50,920 bases of DNA from Actinomycetota bacterium (GCA_020444505.1 JAHLKU010000002.1:1-50920), one strand, 5' to 3'; counted from the first letter of the stretch, positions 17,729 through 26,564 are shown. Program-made: numbers and translations. Notes: a model not told the origin generated them from the letters alone.

Positions 17729-20239
17729 ATGAAGTGGATCCTGGGCCCGGCCGCCCGGTTGGTCGAACGGCGGCCCTGGTGGGCCATCGGCATCGTCGCC
17801 GCCGTCACCGCCGCGTTGAGCGTCTTCGCCGTCCAGCAGCAATCCGACACCGACATCGCCTCGTTCGCCCCCGACACCGCGATCGGGCGCGCCTTCTTCC
17901 AGATGGAGGAACAGCTCGGGGCGGGCAGCGCCGTGCAGGTGGTGGTGGACGCCGGCGAGGGCGGCAACGTCGTGTCGCCCGCCGGGGTGCGTGCGGTCCT
18001 CGAGATCGAGGCGCTCCTCGAGGCCGATCCCGAGGTGGTCGGCGCGCTCGCTCCCGCGGGCGGAGTCACCCCGCCGGTCTGGTCGTTCGCCGACCCGGTG
18101 GCGGCTGTGCTCGCCGCGGAGGGCATCGACCCCGCGGCGGCTGCGCCGGAGCAGGTGGCCGCCGCCGCCGTCGCCGCCTACGCCTCGGACGACGCAGCGC
18201 TGGCGGCGGCCCTCACCTCCGGGGACGCCGACCTCACGGTGCCGTCGGCCCGGGCCGGCATGGTGCTGGTGCGCTTCAGGGCCGGGCTGTCCGACGTCGA
18301 GACCGGCGAGGCGGCGCTGGCGGTGAGGGAGGCGCTCGCCGGCGTCGCCCCGGAGGGCGTCACGGTGGAGGTGTTCAGCCTCGAGGTGCTGTGGGACGAG
18401 ATGCAGAAGACCATGGACCGGGAGTTGGGCCCGCTGCTCGGCCTGGCCTTCGGCCTCGTGGTGCTGATCCTCATCTTCTTCTACCGCCGGGTCTCGGACG
18501 TGGTGGTGGGCGTGATCGGCCTGCTGCTGGCGATCGTGTGGATGTACGGCATCGGCACGCTGTTGGGCCCCTCGTACCTGGGATGGGTGGGTGCGTTCAC
18601 CCAGATCTCCATCGCGGTGCCGGTGCTGCTGGTCGGCCTCGGCATCGACTACGCCGTGCACCTGACATCGCGCTACCGGGAGGAGCGGAGCAGGGGGACC
18701 GCCCCCGACGCGGCGGCACGTCGGGCGATGCTCACCGTGGGCGGGGCGCTGGTGCTGGCCACCATCACCACACTGGTCGGCTTCCTCACCAACCTGGCCT
18801 CCCCGATCCCGCCCATCGGGGACTTCGGCGTGTTCGCCGCGATCGGGGTCCTGTCGGCGTTCGTGGTCATGGCGTTCCTGGTGCCGTCGGTCCGCAACGT
18901 GCTGGACCGGCGCCGGGCGCGCCGGGAGGACGGGCCGCCTGGCGACCCGCTGCGCCACATCACCGGGGTGATGCGCTCGACCACGGTGCTCGCCACCCGC
19001 ATCCCGTGGGTGACCCTGGGGTTCGCGGCGGCGGTGATGGTGGTCTCGATCGTGGTGGCCTCCGGCCTCACCACCGAGTTCTCCCAGGAGGAGTTCATCC
19101 CCGAGGGCTCGGAGGCGCAGCGCCTGCTCGGTGTGATCGACGGCCTGTTCGGGGGCGATGTCGTCGAGGAGACCGGCATCGTGGTCACCGGCGACGTGCT
19201 CGACGCCGACGTGGCCAACGCCATGCTCGCCACCGAAGCGAACCTGGCGGGCACGCCCGACGTGCGGATGGCGGGGGACCGGGCACAGGTGTCGTCGCCG
19301 GCATCGGTGCTGCTGCTGGCGCGCCGGGTGGCGGCGGAGGAGGACCCTGCGGCCGCCGAGCGGTTCGCCGACCTGGGGATGCTGGAGGCCGGCTTCGCCC
19401 CCGACGCCGACATCATGCGCCTGCTGCTGCTGGCGCGCGACTACGTGCCGGTGGAGCTGGGCTCGGTGATCGCGGTGGACGAGGAGCTGAGCGGCATGAT
19501 GGAGGGCACCGGCGCCGCCGTGCCCGACGACGTGGATCTCGGCCAGATCGTCCGGGGGCGCTGGGTGGCAGCGCTCCGGGTGGCCACCCAGGCCGGCGAG
19601 GAGCGGGCGGGGGAACTCGAGGCCGCCCTCACCGAGGACGCCGACCCGCTGGTGGCGGCCGGGGCCGACATCGCCGTCACCAGCCGCAACCTGCTGATCG
19701 CCGAGGTCGGCACCACGCTGACCGCAGCGCAGCAGCGGTCGATCGTCGTCACCCTGGTCGTGGCGCTGCTGCTGCTGGTGGCGTACTACTGGGTGACCGA
19801 GCGCCGCCCCATGCTGGGCGTGGTGACGATGATCCCGTCCGTCCTCGTGGTGGCGTGGACGCTGGGGACCATGCGGCTCATGGGGCTGACCTTCAACGTG
19901 CTCACCGGCACCATCGCCTCGCTGACGATCGGCATCGGCGTTCCCTACGGCATCCACGTCACCCACCGCTTCGTAGAGGACTTCGATCGGACCGGGGACG
20001 TGGTGCAGGCGGTGCGCATCACGATGGGCCACACCGGCGCAGCGCTCGCCGGGGCGGCGCTGACGACCGCGGCGGGCTTCGGCGTGCTGCGGCTCTCCTC
20101 GATCATCCCGCTGCAGCAGTTCGGGGCGATGACGGCCATCACCATCGTCTACTCGTTGGCCGGGGCCGTCCTCGCCCAGCCGTCCTGCCTGGTGCTGTGG
20201 GGCCGCATGGCGCAGTGGAGGGAGTCGCGCAGGGCGTAG
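17729..20239 (+). CDS. RND/MMPL-family transporter (HAE3-like)
   Basis: 836 residues in two similar halves, each with one membrane helix, a large extracytoplasmic loop and a bundle of about five helices. The first half has GLGIDYAVHLTSRYREE and VGGALVLATITTLVGFLTNL; the second has GIGVPYGIHVTHRFVEDFDRTGDVVQAV and LAGAALTTAAGFGVLRLS. These are the sterol-sensing/MMPL signatures of the HAE3 (hopanoid or lipid) RND branch, driven by proton flow. In the second half the usual Asp of GxxxDY is Pro (GVPYG), so the halves are not equivalent. GAGGAG lies about 10 nt before the ATG. Likely cargo is a lipid or hydrophobic compound. Confidence 0.88.
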   Translation: MKWILGPAARLVERRPWWAIGIVAAVTAALSVFAVQQQSDTDIASFAPDTAIGRAFFQMEEQLGAGSAVQVVVDAGEGGNVVSPAGVRAVLEIEALLEADPEVVGALAPAGGVTPPVWSFADPVAAVLAAEGIDPAAAAPEQVAAAAVAAYASDDAALAAALTSGDADLTVPSARAGMVLVRFRAGLSDVETGEAALAVREALAGVAPEGVTVEVFSLEVLWDEMQKTMDRELGPLLGLAFGLVVLILIFFYRRVSDVVVGVIGLLLAIVWMYGIGTLLGPSYLGWVGAFTQISIAVPVLLVGLGIDYAVHLTSRYREERSRGTAPDAAARRAMLTVGGALVLATITTLVGFLTNLASPIPPIGDFGVFAAIGVLSAFVVMAFLVPSVRNVLDRRRARREDGPPGDPLRHITGVMRSTTVLATRIPWVTLGFAAAVMVVSIVVASGLTTEFSQEEFIPEGSEAQRLLGVIDGLFGGDVVEETGIVVTGDVLDADVANAMLATEANLAGTPDVRMAGDRAQVSSPASVLLLARRVAAEEDPAAAERFADLGMLEAGFAPDADIMRLLLLARDYVPVELGSVIAVDEELSGMMEGTGAAVPDDVDLGQIVRGRWVAALRVATQAGEERAGELEAALTEDADPLVAAGADIAVTSRNLLIAEVGTTLTAAQQRSIVVTLVVALLLLVAYYWVTERRPMLGVVTMIPSVLVVAWTLGTMRLMGLTFNVLTGTIASLTIGIGVPYGIHVTHRFVEDFDRTGDVVQAVRITMGHTGAALAGAALTTAAGFGVLRLSSIIPLQQFGAMTAITIVYSLAGAVLAQPSCLVLWGRMAQWRESRRA

Positions 20240-20254
20240 CCCCCCGGCCCCTGG

Positions 20255-20260
20255 GAAGAT
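20255..20260 (+). promoter_or_regulatory. Weak -10-like GAAGAT before the SRAP gene
   Basis: GAAGAT, 6 nt before ATG 20267. Spacing fits the leaderless set but the hexamer is a poor match, and the gene lies only 27 nt after the RND gene, so read-through is also likely. Confidence 0.3.
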
Positions 20261-20266
20261 GGGCCC

Positions 20267-20953
20267 ATGTGCGGCAGATTCGTCCAGGCACAGGACCCCG
20301 CCACCTACGCGGACCACTTCGGCGCTGCGCCCGTCGAGAACCTGGAGCGGGCCGGGCCGTCGTGGAACGTGGCCCCCACCGACCGGGTGTACGCCGTGGC
20401 CGAGCACGACGGCGAGCGGCGGCTGGCCCGGTTCCGCTGGGGGCTGATCCCGTTCTGGGCCAAGGACGCCTCGGTCGGCAGCCGACACATCAACGCCAGG
20501 GCGGAGACGCTGGCGACCACCGCCGCGTTCAAGGACTCGTTCCGCACCCGGCGCTGCCTGATCCCCGCCGACGGGTTCTTCGAGTGGCAGCGCCGTCCCA
20601 AGGGCAAGCTGCCGCACTACATCACGCGGGCGGACGGGGCACCGCTGGCCCTGGCCGGCCTGTGGGCGTCGTGGCGCGACGCGGCCGGCGAGCGGGTGGT
20701 GTCGTGCACCATCGTCACCACCGAGCCCAACGACCTGGTCGCCCCGCTCCACGACCGCATGCCGGTGGTGCTGCCGACCGCCGCATGGGACCGCTGGCTC
20801 GACCGGGACTTCTCCGACACGGACGCGCTGCGGGCGCTGCTGGCCCCGTCGGCGGAGGCCATGTCTGCCCACCCGGTGTCGACGCTGGTCAACTCGGTGC
20901 GCAACAACCTGCCGGAGTGCATCGCGCCCCTGGAGGGCGGTCCCGGGCTCTAG
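20267..20953 (+). CDS. SRAP-domain abasic-site protein (YedK/HMCES family)
   Basis: 228 residues. Begins MCGRFV, so Cys2 is exposed after Met removal and can form the thiazolidine crosslink with an abasic site in single-stranded DNA. The other active residues align: N76 in HINARAE, E106 in ADGFFEW and H162 in LHDRMP. The family shields AP sites at replication forks and is found widely in bacteria. The 3' end shares CTAG with the hydrolase gene on the other strand. A glycosylase, a PolX and a photolyase lie within 14 kb, but not in one operon. Confidence 0.93.
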   Translation: MCGRFVQAQDPATYADHFGAAPVENLERAGPSWNVAPTDRVYAVAEHDGERRLARFRWGLIPFWAKDASVGSRHINARAETLATTAAFKDSFRTRRCLIPADGFFEWQRRPKGKLPHYITRADGAPLALAGLWASWRDAAGERVVSCTIVTTEPNDLVAPLHDRMPVVLPTAAWDRWLDRDFSDTDALRALLAPSAEAMSAHPVSTLVNSVRNNLPECIAPLEGGPGL

Positions 20954-21828
20954 GTGTGACCCCAGTCGATCAGCAGGGTGCGGAGCGCCGCCACGAAGGC
21001 GAGCGGCTGGTCGAGGATCAGGTGGTGGCGGGCGCCGGGGATCGACACCACCGGGGCCCGGTGCCCGAGCAGCTCCGACATGTAGGCGGCCGTGTCGGGG
21101 GGCACCACCACGCTGTCCTCCCCGCGGAACAGGGCGAGCCGGCACCGGGCCGACAGCAGCTGCTCCCGCATGGACACCATGGTGTGGGTGAACAGGGTGG
21201 GGTCGAACTTCCACGTCCACCCCTCGGGGGTCTCGTGCAGCGAGTGGCGGGCGACGTGATCCACCAGGAACGTGTTCTCGCACTCCTGATCCGGCACCAG
21301 TTTGTAGCGCGCCAGCGCCGTGTCCAGGTCGGGGTAGGTGCCGGGAGAGCGGAACGCGGTGCCCCGTGCCCTCGCCTCCGACTCGGGGTCGGGCCGGCGC
21401 ACCGGGGAGTCCACGATCACGGCGCCGGCCAGCAGATCGCCGTGGGCGGCGGCCGTCTGCATGGCCACCAGGCCTCCGAGGCTGTGGCCGACCACCACCG
21501 GCGGGCCGGGGAACCCGGCCGAGGCTGCGACGGCCATCGCCTCCTCGGCCCAGGTCTCGTGTGCGTAGCGTTCCCGGCGGCCGCTGTCGCCGTGCCCCGA
21601 GAGGTCGAACGCCACCGGGTGCCAGCGCTCGGTGAACATCGGGGCCAGGAACGACCACCAGTGGGCGTGGGCCGCCCCACCGTGGATGAACACCAGCCCG
21701 GGGGCACCTGCCGGGCCGGCCCAGTCGAGCACCCGGATCGGCGCTCCGGCGACCTCGATGCGGCGTTCGGCCGGGACGGCGGCGAGCGCCTCGCGGAACC
21801 AGGCGGGGGGGTCGGGCGCGTCGCTCAT
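20950..21828 (-). CDS. Alpha/beta hydrolase
   Basis: 292 residues of the alpha/beta-hydrolase fold. VFIHGGAAHAHWW carries the oxyanion-hole HGG; FDLSGHGDSG follows; VVVGHSLGGLVAM holds the nucleophile S116. The late ALFRGEDSVV has the acid candidate and SIPGARHHLILDQP the catalytic His. This is the epoxide hydrolase/haloperoxidase/esterase-like group; the substrate cannot be told. The ATG is supported by a TAGGCT box 9 nt upstream. It converges with the SRAP gene (4-bp overlap) and diverges from the antiporter gene. Confidence 0.85.
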   Translation of the reverse strand: MSDAPDPPAWFREALAAVPAERRIEVAGAPIRVLDWAGPAGAPGLVFIHGGAAHAHWWSFLAPMFTERWHPVAFDLSGHGDSGRRERYAHETWAEEAMAVAASAGFPGPPVVVGHSLGGLVAMQTAAAHGDLLAGAVIVDSPVRRPDPESEARARGTAFRSPGTYPDLDTALARYKLVPDQECENTFLVDHVARHSLHETPEGWTWKFDPTLFTHTMVSMREQLLSARCRLALFRGEDSVVVPPDTAAYMSELLGHRAPVVSIPGARHHLILDQPLAFVAALRTLLIDWGHT

Positions 21829-21837
21829 CGACCCGCA

Positions 21838-21843
21838 AGCCTA
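21838..21843 (-). promoter_or_regulatory. -10 box TAGGCT for the alpha/beta hydrolase gene
   Basis: TAGGCT on the minus strand, 9 nt before ATG 21828, at the long end of the leaderless spacing range. Confidence 0.5.
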
Positions 21844-21880
21844 TCGGGGGAGCGCGGCGCGGCAGCCCTCCGGCACCGGG

Positions 21881-21886
21881 TACCAT
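21881..21886 (+). promoter_or_regulatory. -10 box TACCAT, leaderless start of the antiporter gene
   Basis: TACCAT, 8 nt before GTG 21895, in the 66-bp divergent region. Confidence 0.5.
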
Positions 21887-21894
21887 CCGATCCC

Positions 21895-22818
21895 GTGCCC
21901 ATCGCCCTGGCGCTCTTCGTCGGGGGCCTGATCGCCCTCACCCTCGCTGCCGACCGGTTCGTCCTGTCGGCCGCCCGCCTGTCGCGCGCCCTGGGCCTGT
22001 CGCCGTTGCTGATCGGGGCGCTGGTGATCGGCCTCGGGACGTCGGCGCCGGAGATGCTGGTGTCGGCGCTCGCCTCCGGCCGCGGCGAGGTGGACATCGC
22101 CGTCGGCAACGTGATCGGCTCGAACACCGCCAACCTGTCGCTGGTGCTCGGGTCCACCGCGCTGGTGGCGACCATCGTCTCCAAGGCCTCCACCATCATC
22201 CGCGAAGGGGCGCTGATGATGGTGTCCATGGCCATCGCCACCCTGCTGCTGTGGAACCTGCAGATCACGAGGATCGAGGCGGTGTTCCTCCTGGCGGGCA
22301 TGGCCGCCGCCGCGATCCTGCTGGTGCGCTGGGCGCGGCGCGACCCGGAGATCATCCCCGAGCCGCGCGACGGCGAGGTCCGGGTGGGCGTGGAGGTGCT
22401 GGTAGGCCTCGGCGCGCTGTCCCTCACCCTGCTGGGTGCCGAGTTGCTGGTGCGCGGGGCGTCCCGCATGGCGCTGGAACTGGGCATCAGTTCGGCGTTC
22501 GTCGGGCTGATCATCGTGTCGGTGGGGACGTCGCTGCCCGAACTGGCCACCGCCCTGGCGGCGGCCCGCCGCCAGGAGACCGACCTGGTGCTCGGCAACC
22601 TGGTGGGGTCGAACCTGTTCAACACCCTCGCCGTGCTCGGCCTCGCCGGCATGGTGGGACCGGGGGCGGTGTCGGAGGAGTTCCGCGGCGCCCTGGTCTA
22701 CATGCTGGTCGTGGGCGCCGTCGCCGGCGGCTTCGTGCTGATGGGCAGGAAGCTGCAGCGGTGGCAGGGCGCCGTGCTGCTGGCGCTGTTCATGGGCTTC
22801 GTGGCGCTGACCGCCTAG
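21895..22818 (+). CDS. CaCA-family Na+(H+)/Ca2+ antiporter (YrbG-like)
   Basis: 307 residues, about ten membrane helices in two inverted halves. The two alpha repeats are clear: GLGTSAPEMLVSALASGRGEVDIAVGNVIGSNTANL near 44-79 and SVGTSLPELATALAAARRQETDLVLGNLVGSNLFNTL near 209-245. The Glu of each PE pair and the GN.(I/V)GSN motifs bind the cation. Members exchange Ca2+ for Na+ or H+ and keep cytosolic calcium low. The GTG start is set by TACCAT 8 nt upstream. The stop lies in a CTAG shared with the glycosylase gene. Confidence 0.9.
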   Translation: MPIALALFVGGLIALTLAADRFVLSAARLSRALGLSPLLIGALVIGLGTSAPEMLVSALASGRGEVDIAVGNVIGSNTANLSLVLGSTALVATIVSKASTIIREGALMMVSMAIATLLLWNLQITRIEAVFLLAGMAAAAILLVRWARRDPEIIPEPRDGEVRVGVEVLVGLGALSLTLLGAELLVRGASRMALELGISSAFVGLIIVSVGTSLPELATALAAARRQETDLVLGNLVGSNLFNTLAVLGLAGMVGPGAVSEEFRGALVYMLVVGAVAGGFVLMGRKLQRWQGAVLLALFMGFVALTA

Positions 22819-23711
22819 ATCCCCTCGATCGAGCGCAGCGGGCGGCGGGGCCCGTAGCGCGGCGCCTTGCGGCCCGACGCCTGGACCAGCCGGATCACCC
22901 GGGCGCGGTGGCCCCGGTACGGCTCCAGCAACTCCAGCATCCGCTCGTCGTCGGCACGCGGCTCACCGGCCAGCAGCCATGCCACCGCGTTCGGCAGGTT
23001 GTCGTCGCCCACCAGGACGGCGTCGGCGTCCCCCAGCGCCGTCGTCGCCACCAGCGCCTCGGACCACGGCCCCACCCCGCGGACGGCCCTGATGCGGCGG
23101 CCCGCCTCGTCGCGGGGGAGGGAGGCGGCCTCGTCGAGGCGGCGGGCGTGGCGGCCGATGCGGATGATGGTCTCGGCCCGCCCGCGCTCGATCCCGAACG
23201 GGTGGAACGACGGGTAGCCGAGCCCGGCCAGCGCCCGGGGGTCGGGTGGCAGGGTGAGCGGCTGCGGCCCGGGCGCCGGCTCGCCCAACGCGGCGGCCAG
23301 CCGGGAGTAGGAGCGGCGGGCCTCCTTGCCGGTGACCCTCTGGCCGACGGCGGCGCGGACCGCCATGTCGGCCACGGCGCCGCTGCGGGTGATGCGCAGC
23401 CCGGCGTGGCGACGGGCCAGATCGCGCAGCGGCCGCTCCGCCGGGTCGAACCCGGCGGGGTCGTCGCCGGCGCCGACGATGCCGGGCGCCCGGTCGAGGG
23501 CTTCGGCGGCGCCCTCGCCCCAGGCCTCCGCCTCCAGGCGGGTGCCGTCGGCGCGGAACCGGATGGCCGCCGGGCCGGACGGGAGCCGGATGGCCACCCA
23601 TGCCTCCGCCGGGGCGAGACGGAAGGCGGGGTCGTCCGGCGCGGCCCGCTGCGGGCCGAGCGTGGCGGCGAGGTCGACGGGGGCGGCGGCGTCGAAGGTG
23701 CGGGAGGGCAT
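22815..23711 (-). CDS. AlkA-like DNA-3-methyladenine glycosylase (HhH-GPD)
   Basis: 298 residues. The N-terminal ~95 residues are a beta-rich AlkA-like domain; ADMAVRAAVGQRVTGKEA begins the helical core. RAVRGVGPWSEALVA (208-222) is the helix-hairpin-helix, and the following VLVGDDNLPNA gives the catalytic Asp at D236 or D237, where AlkA has its PADD Asp. It removes alkylated or otherwise damaged bases, leaving abasic sites. The usual AlkA length (about 280) fits. Start ATG follows TATGCT by 8 nt. It is read toward, and overlaps by 4 bp, the antiporter gene. Confidence 0.82.
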   Translation of the reverse strand: MPSRTFDAAAPVDLAATLGPQRAAPDDPAFRLAPAEAWVAIRLPSGPAAIRFRADGTRLEAEAWGEGAAEALDRAPGIVGAGDDPAGFDPAERPLRDLARRHAGLRITRSGAVADMAVRAAVGQRVTGKEARRSYSRLAAALGEPAPGPQPLTLPPDPRALAGLGYPSFHPFGIERGRAETIIRIGRHARRLDEAASLPRDEAGRRIRAVRGVGPWSEALVATTALGDADAVLVGDDNLPNAVAWLLAGEPRADDERMLELLEPYRGHRARVIRLVQASGRKAPRYGPRRPLRSIEGI

Positions 23712-23719
23712 CGGCGGCG

Positions 23720-23725
23720 AGCATA
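23720..23725 (-). promoter_or_regulatory. -10 box TATGCT, leaderless start of the glycosylase gene
   Basis: TATGCT on the minus strand, 8 nt before ATG 23711. Confidence 0.6.
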
Positions 23726-23760
23726 GGCCGGGGGAGGGACGCGGACCCCCGGCGATCCCG

Positions 23761-23766
23761 TACCCT
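23761..23766 (+). promoter_or_regulatory. -10 box TACCCT, leaderless start of the S41-like gene
   Basis: TACCCT, 7 nt before ATG 23774, in a 62-bp divergent region. Confidence 0.6.
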
Positions 23767-23773
23767 CCCGGTC

Positions 23774-25060
23774 ATGCGCCGTCCCGTCCTCGCCGCCGCC
23801 CTCGCCGCGCTCGTCACGCTGGCCGCCGGCTGCACCACCGGGGCGGAGGACACCGCGCCGTTCGAGGGGCTGTGGGAGTCGGAGGGCTACGGCCTGTACC
23901 TGGAGATCGGCGGCGCCATCGACGTCTACGAGCACACCTCGGTCTCGTGCGGCCTGGTCGCCGCTGGCTCGTCGCGCGACAGCGGCGAGATCCTGGGCAT
24001 GGAGGGCGACCGCCTCGTCCTCATCGAGGCCGACCGGGTGGTGCGCTTCGACCGCATCGACGCGCTGCCGGAGCGGTGCCGGGAGCCGTACCGGGACGAC
24101 GACCCGGCGGCGTCGCTGGCCGTGCTCGTGGCCTCGATGGAGGAGCACTACGCCTTCTTCGACCTCCGGGGCGAGGGGTGGGAGGAGCGGGTCGCCGCGG
24201 CGACGGCGGCTGCCGGGGGCGCCGACGACGCCGGATTGCTCGCGGCGTTCCAGGCCCTCCTCGGCCCCCTCGGCGACGCCCAGGTGCGCATCGCCGGGCC
24301 CGATCGCGGCCTGCTCCCGGAGGGGGCGTGGTCGGCTGCGGCGCCCGGCCCGGGGCTGGAGGCGCTCGCCCAACAGATCCGCTCCGGCGCCGTGCCCGGC
24401 CTCGGCGAGGTGGAGGTGACGGCCGACCGGGCGGTGGTGTCCGGCGTGCTGGAGGGAGGCGCCGGCTACCTGGCCATCAATCGCCTCGCCGGCTTCGACG
24501 CCGACCCCGGCCTCGAGGAGCGAGCCCTCGCCGATGCGCTGTTCGAGCAGTTGAGCCGGTTCGCCGACGCCCCGGCGCTGGTGATCGACCTGCGGGTGAA
24601 CCGGGGCGGCAGGGAGTCGCTCGCCATGCTGGTGGCCTCCCGCTTCGTGGCGGAGGACACCCCGGTGGCGACCCGGACCGTCCGGGTGGGCGGCACCGAC
24701 CGCTACGTGGCCAACGGCGACGTGGTGGTGCGGCCGCTCCCCACCGGCCCCTACCCGGCCCGCCTGGTGGTGCTGACCGGGCCGGGGACCGCCGGGGCCG
24801 GAGAGCTGCTGGCCCTGGCGCTGCGGGAGGTGCCGGGGACGGCGCTGGTGGGCGCTCCGACCGCCGGGTCGCTGTCGCCGATGCTGATCAGGGAACTGCC
24901 CAACGGGTGGACGGTGGGCCTCTCCCACCAGCGGGTGCTCGACGCCGACGGCGTGCTCTGGGAGGCCGGGGGGGTGCCGGTGGACGTGGAGGTCGCCGAA
25001 CCGGCCACCGCACGGCGGGACCCGGTGATCGAGGCGGCGCTGGCCCTGCTGGCCCCCTAG
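23774..25060 (+). CDS. S41-peptidase-like lipoprotein, catalytic Ser apparently lost
   Basis: 428 residues. A lipoprotein signal (LAALVTLAAGC) has its lipobox Cys at 20, so the protein should be membrane-anchored outside the cell. After a small beta-rich domain, residues 110-170 resemble the tricorn/S41 cap (MEEHYAFFDLRGEGW). The S41 core shows VIDLRVNRGG (around 270-279) and LTGPGTAGAGELLALAL. In active S41 enzymes the nucleophile is the Ser three residues before the Glu (S-A-x-E); here that place is G341. The protein may be a non-catalytic scaffold or may use another residue. Start is ATG 23774 with TACCCT 7 nt upstream. It converges with the beta-propeller gene at a shared CTAG. Confidence 0.7.
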   Translation: MRRPVLAAALAALVTLAAGCTTGAEDTAPFEGLWESEGYGLYLEIGGAIDVYEHTSVSCGLVAAGSSRDSGEILGMEGDRLVLIEADRVVRFDRIDALPERCREPYRDDDPAASLAVLVASMEEHYAFFDLRGEGWEERVAAATAAAGGADDAGLLAAFQALLGPLGDAQVRIAGPDRGLLPEGAWSAAAPGPGLEALAQQIRSGAVPGLGEVEVTADRAVVSGVLEGGAGYLAINRLAGFDADPGLEERALADALFEQLSRFADAPALVIDLRVNRGGRESLAMLVASRFVAEDTPVATRTVRVGGTDRYVANGDVVVRPLPTGPYPARLVVLTGPGTAGAGELLALALREVPGTALVGAPTAGSLSPMLIRELPNGWTVGLSHQRVLDADGVLWEAGGVPVDVEVAEPATARRDPVIEAALALLAP

Positions 25061-26550
25061 CCCTCGTCCCACTCGGCGTCGCCGACGGCGGTCAGCACGC
25101 CCTGGAGGGAACCGACCACCACCGTGCCGTTCTCGGCGATCGCCGGCGACGACAGGATGGGCGCCCCCTCGATGGGGGTCCACTCGCAGAAGTTGTCCTC
25201 GTCCCACTCGTCGGGGACGGCGCCGTTGCTGTCGTCCCCCACGTAGACGCTCCACTCCAGCGAGCCGCCGGCGGCGTCGATCGCGTACAGGCCGCCGTCG
25301 TACCGGGCCAGGATCACCTGGCCGGTGGTGATGGCGGGCGACGACCAGTGGGGGTAGCAGAAGTGGCCTGCCGTCACCGCCCAGCGGGTCTCGCCGCTGG
25401 CGACGTCGATGGCCACCAGGTGGTCGGAGTAGGTCTCGCCGTAGACGGCCAGCGTGCCGATCAGCGCAGGCGACGACCGGATGTTGCCCCACTCGTCCTG
25501 CAGGCCGGCGACGTCCACCGACCTCCACCGCACCGCCCCGCTCTGCTTCTCGAGCGCCATCATCGCCGGTTGCGGGTAGAGGTCGTCGCGCACCAGGGGC
25601 ACGATCAGCAACTGGGCGGTGACCGTCGGGGCGGCGAACACCCGGATGGCGTTGCCGTCGCCGTCGGTGAGGTCCTGCCGCCAGACCACGGTCCCGTCGA
25701 GCGCCACCGCGGCGGCGCCGCCCTCCTCGCTGACCACGTACACCCGGGTGCCGTCCGACGCCATGCCGCCCCGCACCGGGCCGGCGACCGCCATCCGCCA
25801 CTTCCGCTCGCCGGTGTACAGGTCGAGCGCAGTCACCTCGCCGTTGCCGTCGCCGACGATGGCGAGGCCGTCGATGATCAGCGGGTTGGTGAACACGGAG
25901 ATGCCCAGGTCGGCGCTCCACAGCGCCCTGCCCTGCTCGGTGCCGGTGGCGCTGATGCCCCAGACGCGCCCCTCGTCGCCGGTGGCGACCACGATGTCCT
26001 CGGCGACGGCGACGCCGTTCACGTCGTTCTCCGACTCGAAGTGCCAGATCTCCCCGCCGGTGGTGAGGTCGATCGCGTACACGCCGTCGGCGCTGTCGCC
26101 CTCGAACTGGGCGTTCCCGGCGCTGCCGATGAACACCCGGTTGCCCGCGATCACCGGGTTGTTGAGCCACCCGAACACGCCCAGGTCGGTCTGCCACAGG
26201 ATCTCCGGGTCGCGGATGACCCGGGTGGTGGCGGTGCACCCGGAGCGGGTCATCGACCCCTGGAAGGTCTGCCACCCCTGGGCCTCGTCGGGGCACGCCA
26301 GGAAGGTGGTGCCGGCCTCGATCGCCAGGGTGGTGGAGGTGGTGACGGCGGCCATCACCACCGGGTCCTGGTCCGACACCACCGCGGTGGGGTCGGCGTC
26401 ACGGAACCAGGCGAACGCGGCGAGGGCGACGCTGGCCACCATGATCAGTGCCAGGACGGCGTTCGAGGAGGGCAGGATGCTGCGCGACTCGTAGAACTCG
26501 CGCCGCCGCCGGCCGCGGAGGAAGCTGAGCTGATCGCCTCTCCTCGTCAT
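25057..26550 (-). CDS. Membrane-anchored PQQ-like beta-propeller protein
   Basis: 497 residues. Short basic cytoplasmic tail, one membrane helix at about 31-49 (AVLALIMVASVALAAFAWF), then a beta-propeller built of repeats like GVYAIDLTTGGEIW, VTALDLYTGERKW, MMALEKQSGAVRW and LVAIDVASGETRW. These are PQQ/quinoprotein-type blades, but no PQQ ligand set can be asserted. Such anchored propellers are often binding or scaffold proteins, as in BamB. Only a few Cys, possibly one disulfide. Start ATG follows TACCCT by 8 nt. Function unknown. Confidence 0.82.
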   Translation of the reverse strand: MTRRGDQLSFLRGRRRREFYESRSILPSSNAVLALIMVASVALAAFAWFRDADPTAVVSDQDPVVMAAVTTSTTLAIEAGTTFLACPDEAQGWQTFQGSMTRSGCTATTRVIRDPEILWQTDLGVFGWLNNPVIAGNRVFIGSAGNAQFEGDSADGVYAIDLTTGGEIWHFESENDVNGVAVAEDIVVATGDEGRVWGISATGTEQGRALWSADLGISVFTNPLIIDGLAIVGDGNGEVTALDLYTGERKWRMAVAGPVRGGMASDGTRVYVVSEEGGAAAVALDGTVVWRQDLTDGDGNAIRVFAAPTVTAQLLIVPLVRDDLYPQPAMMALEKQSGAVRWRSVDVAGLQDEWGNIRSSPALIGTLAVYGETYSDHLVAIDVASGETRWAVTAGHFCYPHWSSPAITTGQVILARYDGGLYAIDAAGGSLEWSVYVGDDSNGAVPDEWDEDNFCEWTPIEGAPILSSPAIAENGTVVVGSLQGVLTAVGDAEWDEG

Positions 26551-26558
26551 CCGGCCTG

Positions 26559-26564
26559 AGGGTA
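26559..26564 (-). promoter_or_regulatory. -10 box TACCCT, leaderless start of the propeller gene
   Basis: TACCCT on the minus strand, 8 nt before ATG 26550. Confidence 0.6.

Noticed and set aside
17405-21886. 1493-codon minus-strand open frame opposite the RND and SRAP genes
   Set aside because: Same shadow composition; the opposite strand carries clear family motifs throughout.
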